Assembly (NCBI RefSeq): GCF_000497445.1
Contig: NZ_CM002285.1
Span: forward strand, 949,258-954,935
Direction: 5' to 3'
DNA: 5,678 nucleotides
Origin: Streptomyces roseochromogenus subsp. oscitans DS 12.976
GTDB taxonomy: Bacteria; Actinomycetota; Actinomycetes; Streptomycetales; Streptomycetaceae
The notes below the pieces were generated by a model. The model saw only the letters and a program-made list of their open reading frames with translations. It had not been told where the DNA came from and ran no database searches. Shown in pieces: positions 5,306-5,678 of this stretch. Both the position numbers and the translations under genes were made by a program. The first letter of the stretch is position 1, and each line of letters starts with the position of its first letter.

Positions 5306-5677
5306 TTATCGCCGTTCGCCCGCCCGGTAGGCGCCGGGCGGCACTCCGTAGCGTTCCCGGAAGATCCGGCTGAAGTGGAAGGGGCTGGTGAATCCGGAGG
5401 CAGCGGCCACCCGTTCCACCGTCAGGCCGGTGGCCTCCAGCAGCCGGGCCGCGTGCCGCAGCCGGGCCTCGCGCAGGGCGCGCATCGGGGACCGGCCGGT
5501 GCACAGGGTGAACAGGTGCGCGAACCGCGACGGGGACAGCGCGACGCTCTCGGCGAGCGAGCGGACCGAGTGCGGGGCGCCGGGGTCGGCGGTGATCAGC
5601 TCCTCGGCGCGGCGCACCCGGGCGTCGGCGTCCGGCGCGGGCGGCCGCGTCCGGTCCGGCGCGGAGTGCGGGGTGGT
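5306..5677 (-). CDS. AraC-family transcriptional regulator, C-terminal part (5' truncated by window edge)
   Basis: The last 123 codons are visible, ending in TAA at 5308-5306, and the frame is open to the window edge. A GTG at 5617 would skip the linker (TTPHSAPDRTRPPAPDADAR), so it is not taken as the start. The visible part is the two-HTH DNA-binding domain: first HTH in SVRSLAESVALSPSRFAHLF, a linking helix in MRALREARLRHAARLLEATG, and second HTH in LTVERVAAASGF with the family signature running through FHFSRIFRERYGVPPGAYR. Such proteins activate transcription, usually of sugar or stress genes, in response to a ligand held by an N-terminal domain, which is missing here. The gene lies 280 bases upstream of the lectin membrane protein gene on the same strand. 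The gap with several dyads suggests separate promoters, and the regulator may act there. Family call firm; ligand and targets unknown. Confidence 0.93.
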   Translation of the reverse strand, partial: TTPHSAPDRTRPPAPDADARVRRAEELITADPGAPHSVRSLAESVALSPSRFAHLFTLCTGRSPMRALREARLRHAARLLEATGLTVERVAAASGFTSPFHFSRIFRERYGVPPGAYRAGERR

Positions 5678-5678
5678 C

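Noticed and set aside
4921..5373. 150-codon + frame across the gap between the two minus-strand genes
   Set aside because: Unbiased codon third positions, no RBS and no domain; the gap is less GC-rich and looks regulatory.
1..5678. CRISPR arrays, tRNA or rRNA genes, transposase genes
   Set aside because: No regularly spaced repeats, no cloverleaf or rRNA motifs and no transposase coding sequence were seen.

Overview
The window looks like chromosomal DNA from Streptomyces or a close relative. GC content is very high, codon third positions are almost all G or C, starts include GTG, and the gene families (DUF4232 lipoprotein, Tat lipoprotein deacetylase, sigma-like/ricin membrane protein, AraC regulator) are typical of that group. 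This placement is inference; no search was run.

Layout. Positions 2-508 (+) hold the 3' end of an unrecognised, probably exported or membrane-anchored protein. A short gap with a candidate ECF-type promoter and a perfect 5'-leader hairpin leads to a Sec lipoprotein with a DUF4232 domain (661-1350, +), closed by a very strong hairpin terminator. Next is a Tat-exported lipoprotein with a polysaccharide-deacetylase-like domain (1581-2816, +) whose first catalytic motif reads SWDG instead of a TFDDG-type motif. Downstream, positions 2857-3220 (+) hold the remains of a universal-stress-protein-like gene, split by a small non-coding palindromic element of about 104-114 bp with MITE features. Removing 109 bp fuses the two halves into one frame. 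Converging from the right is a 613-residue membrane protein (3184-5025, -). It has a degenerate sigma-factor-like N-terminus, an anti-sigma-type HxxxCxxC zinc motif, an Arg-rich stretch, one transmembrane helix, an extracellular ricin-type beta-trefoil lectin domain and a Pro/Thr/Ser-rich tail. Its upstream region carries three dyad symmetries. The window ends inside an AraC-family regulator (5306-5677, -) that lacks its N-terminal part.

How the genes fit together. At least three products act at or across the cell surface: the DUF4232 lipoprotein, the deacetylase-like lipoprotein and the lectin membrane protein. The lectin protein joins a carbohydrate-binding sensor outside the cell to transcription-type modules inside it, so it is the best candidate here for an unusual signalling system. 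The convergent deacetylase and the nearby AraC gene are plausible partners by position only.
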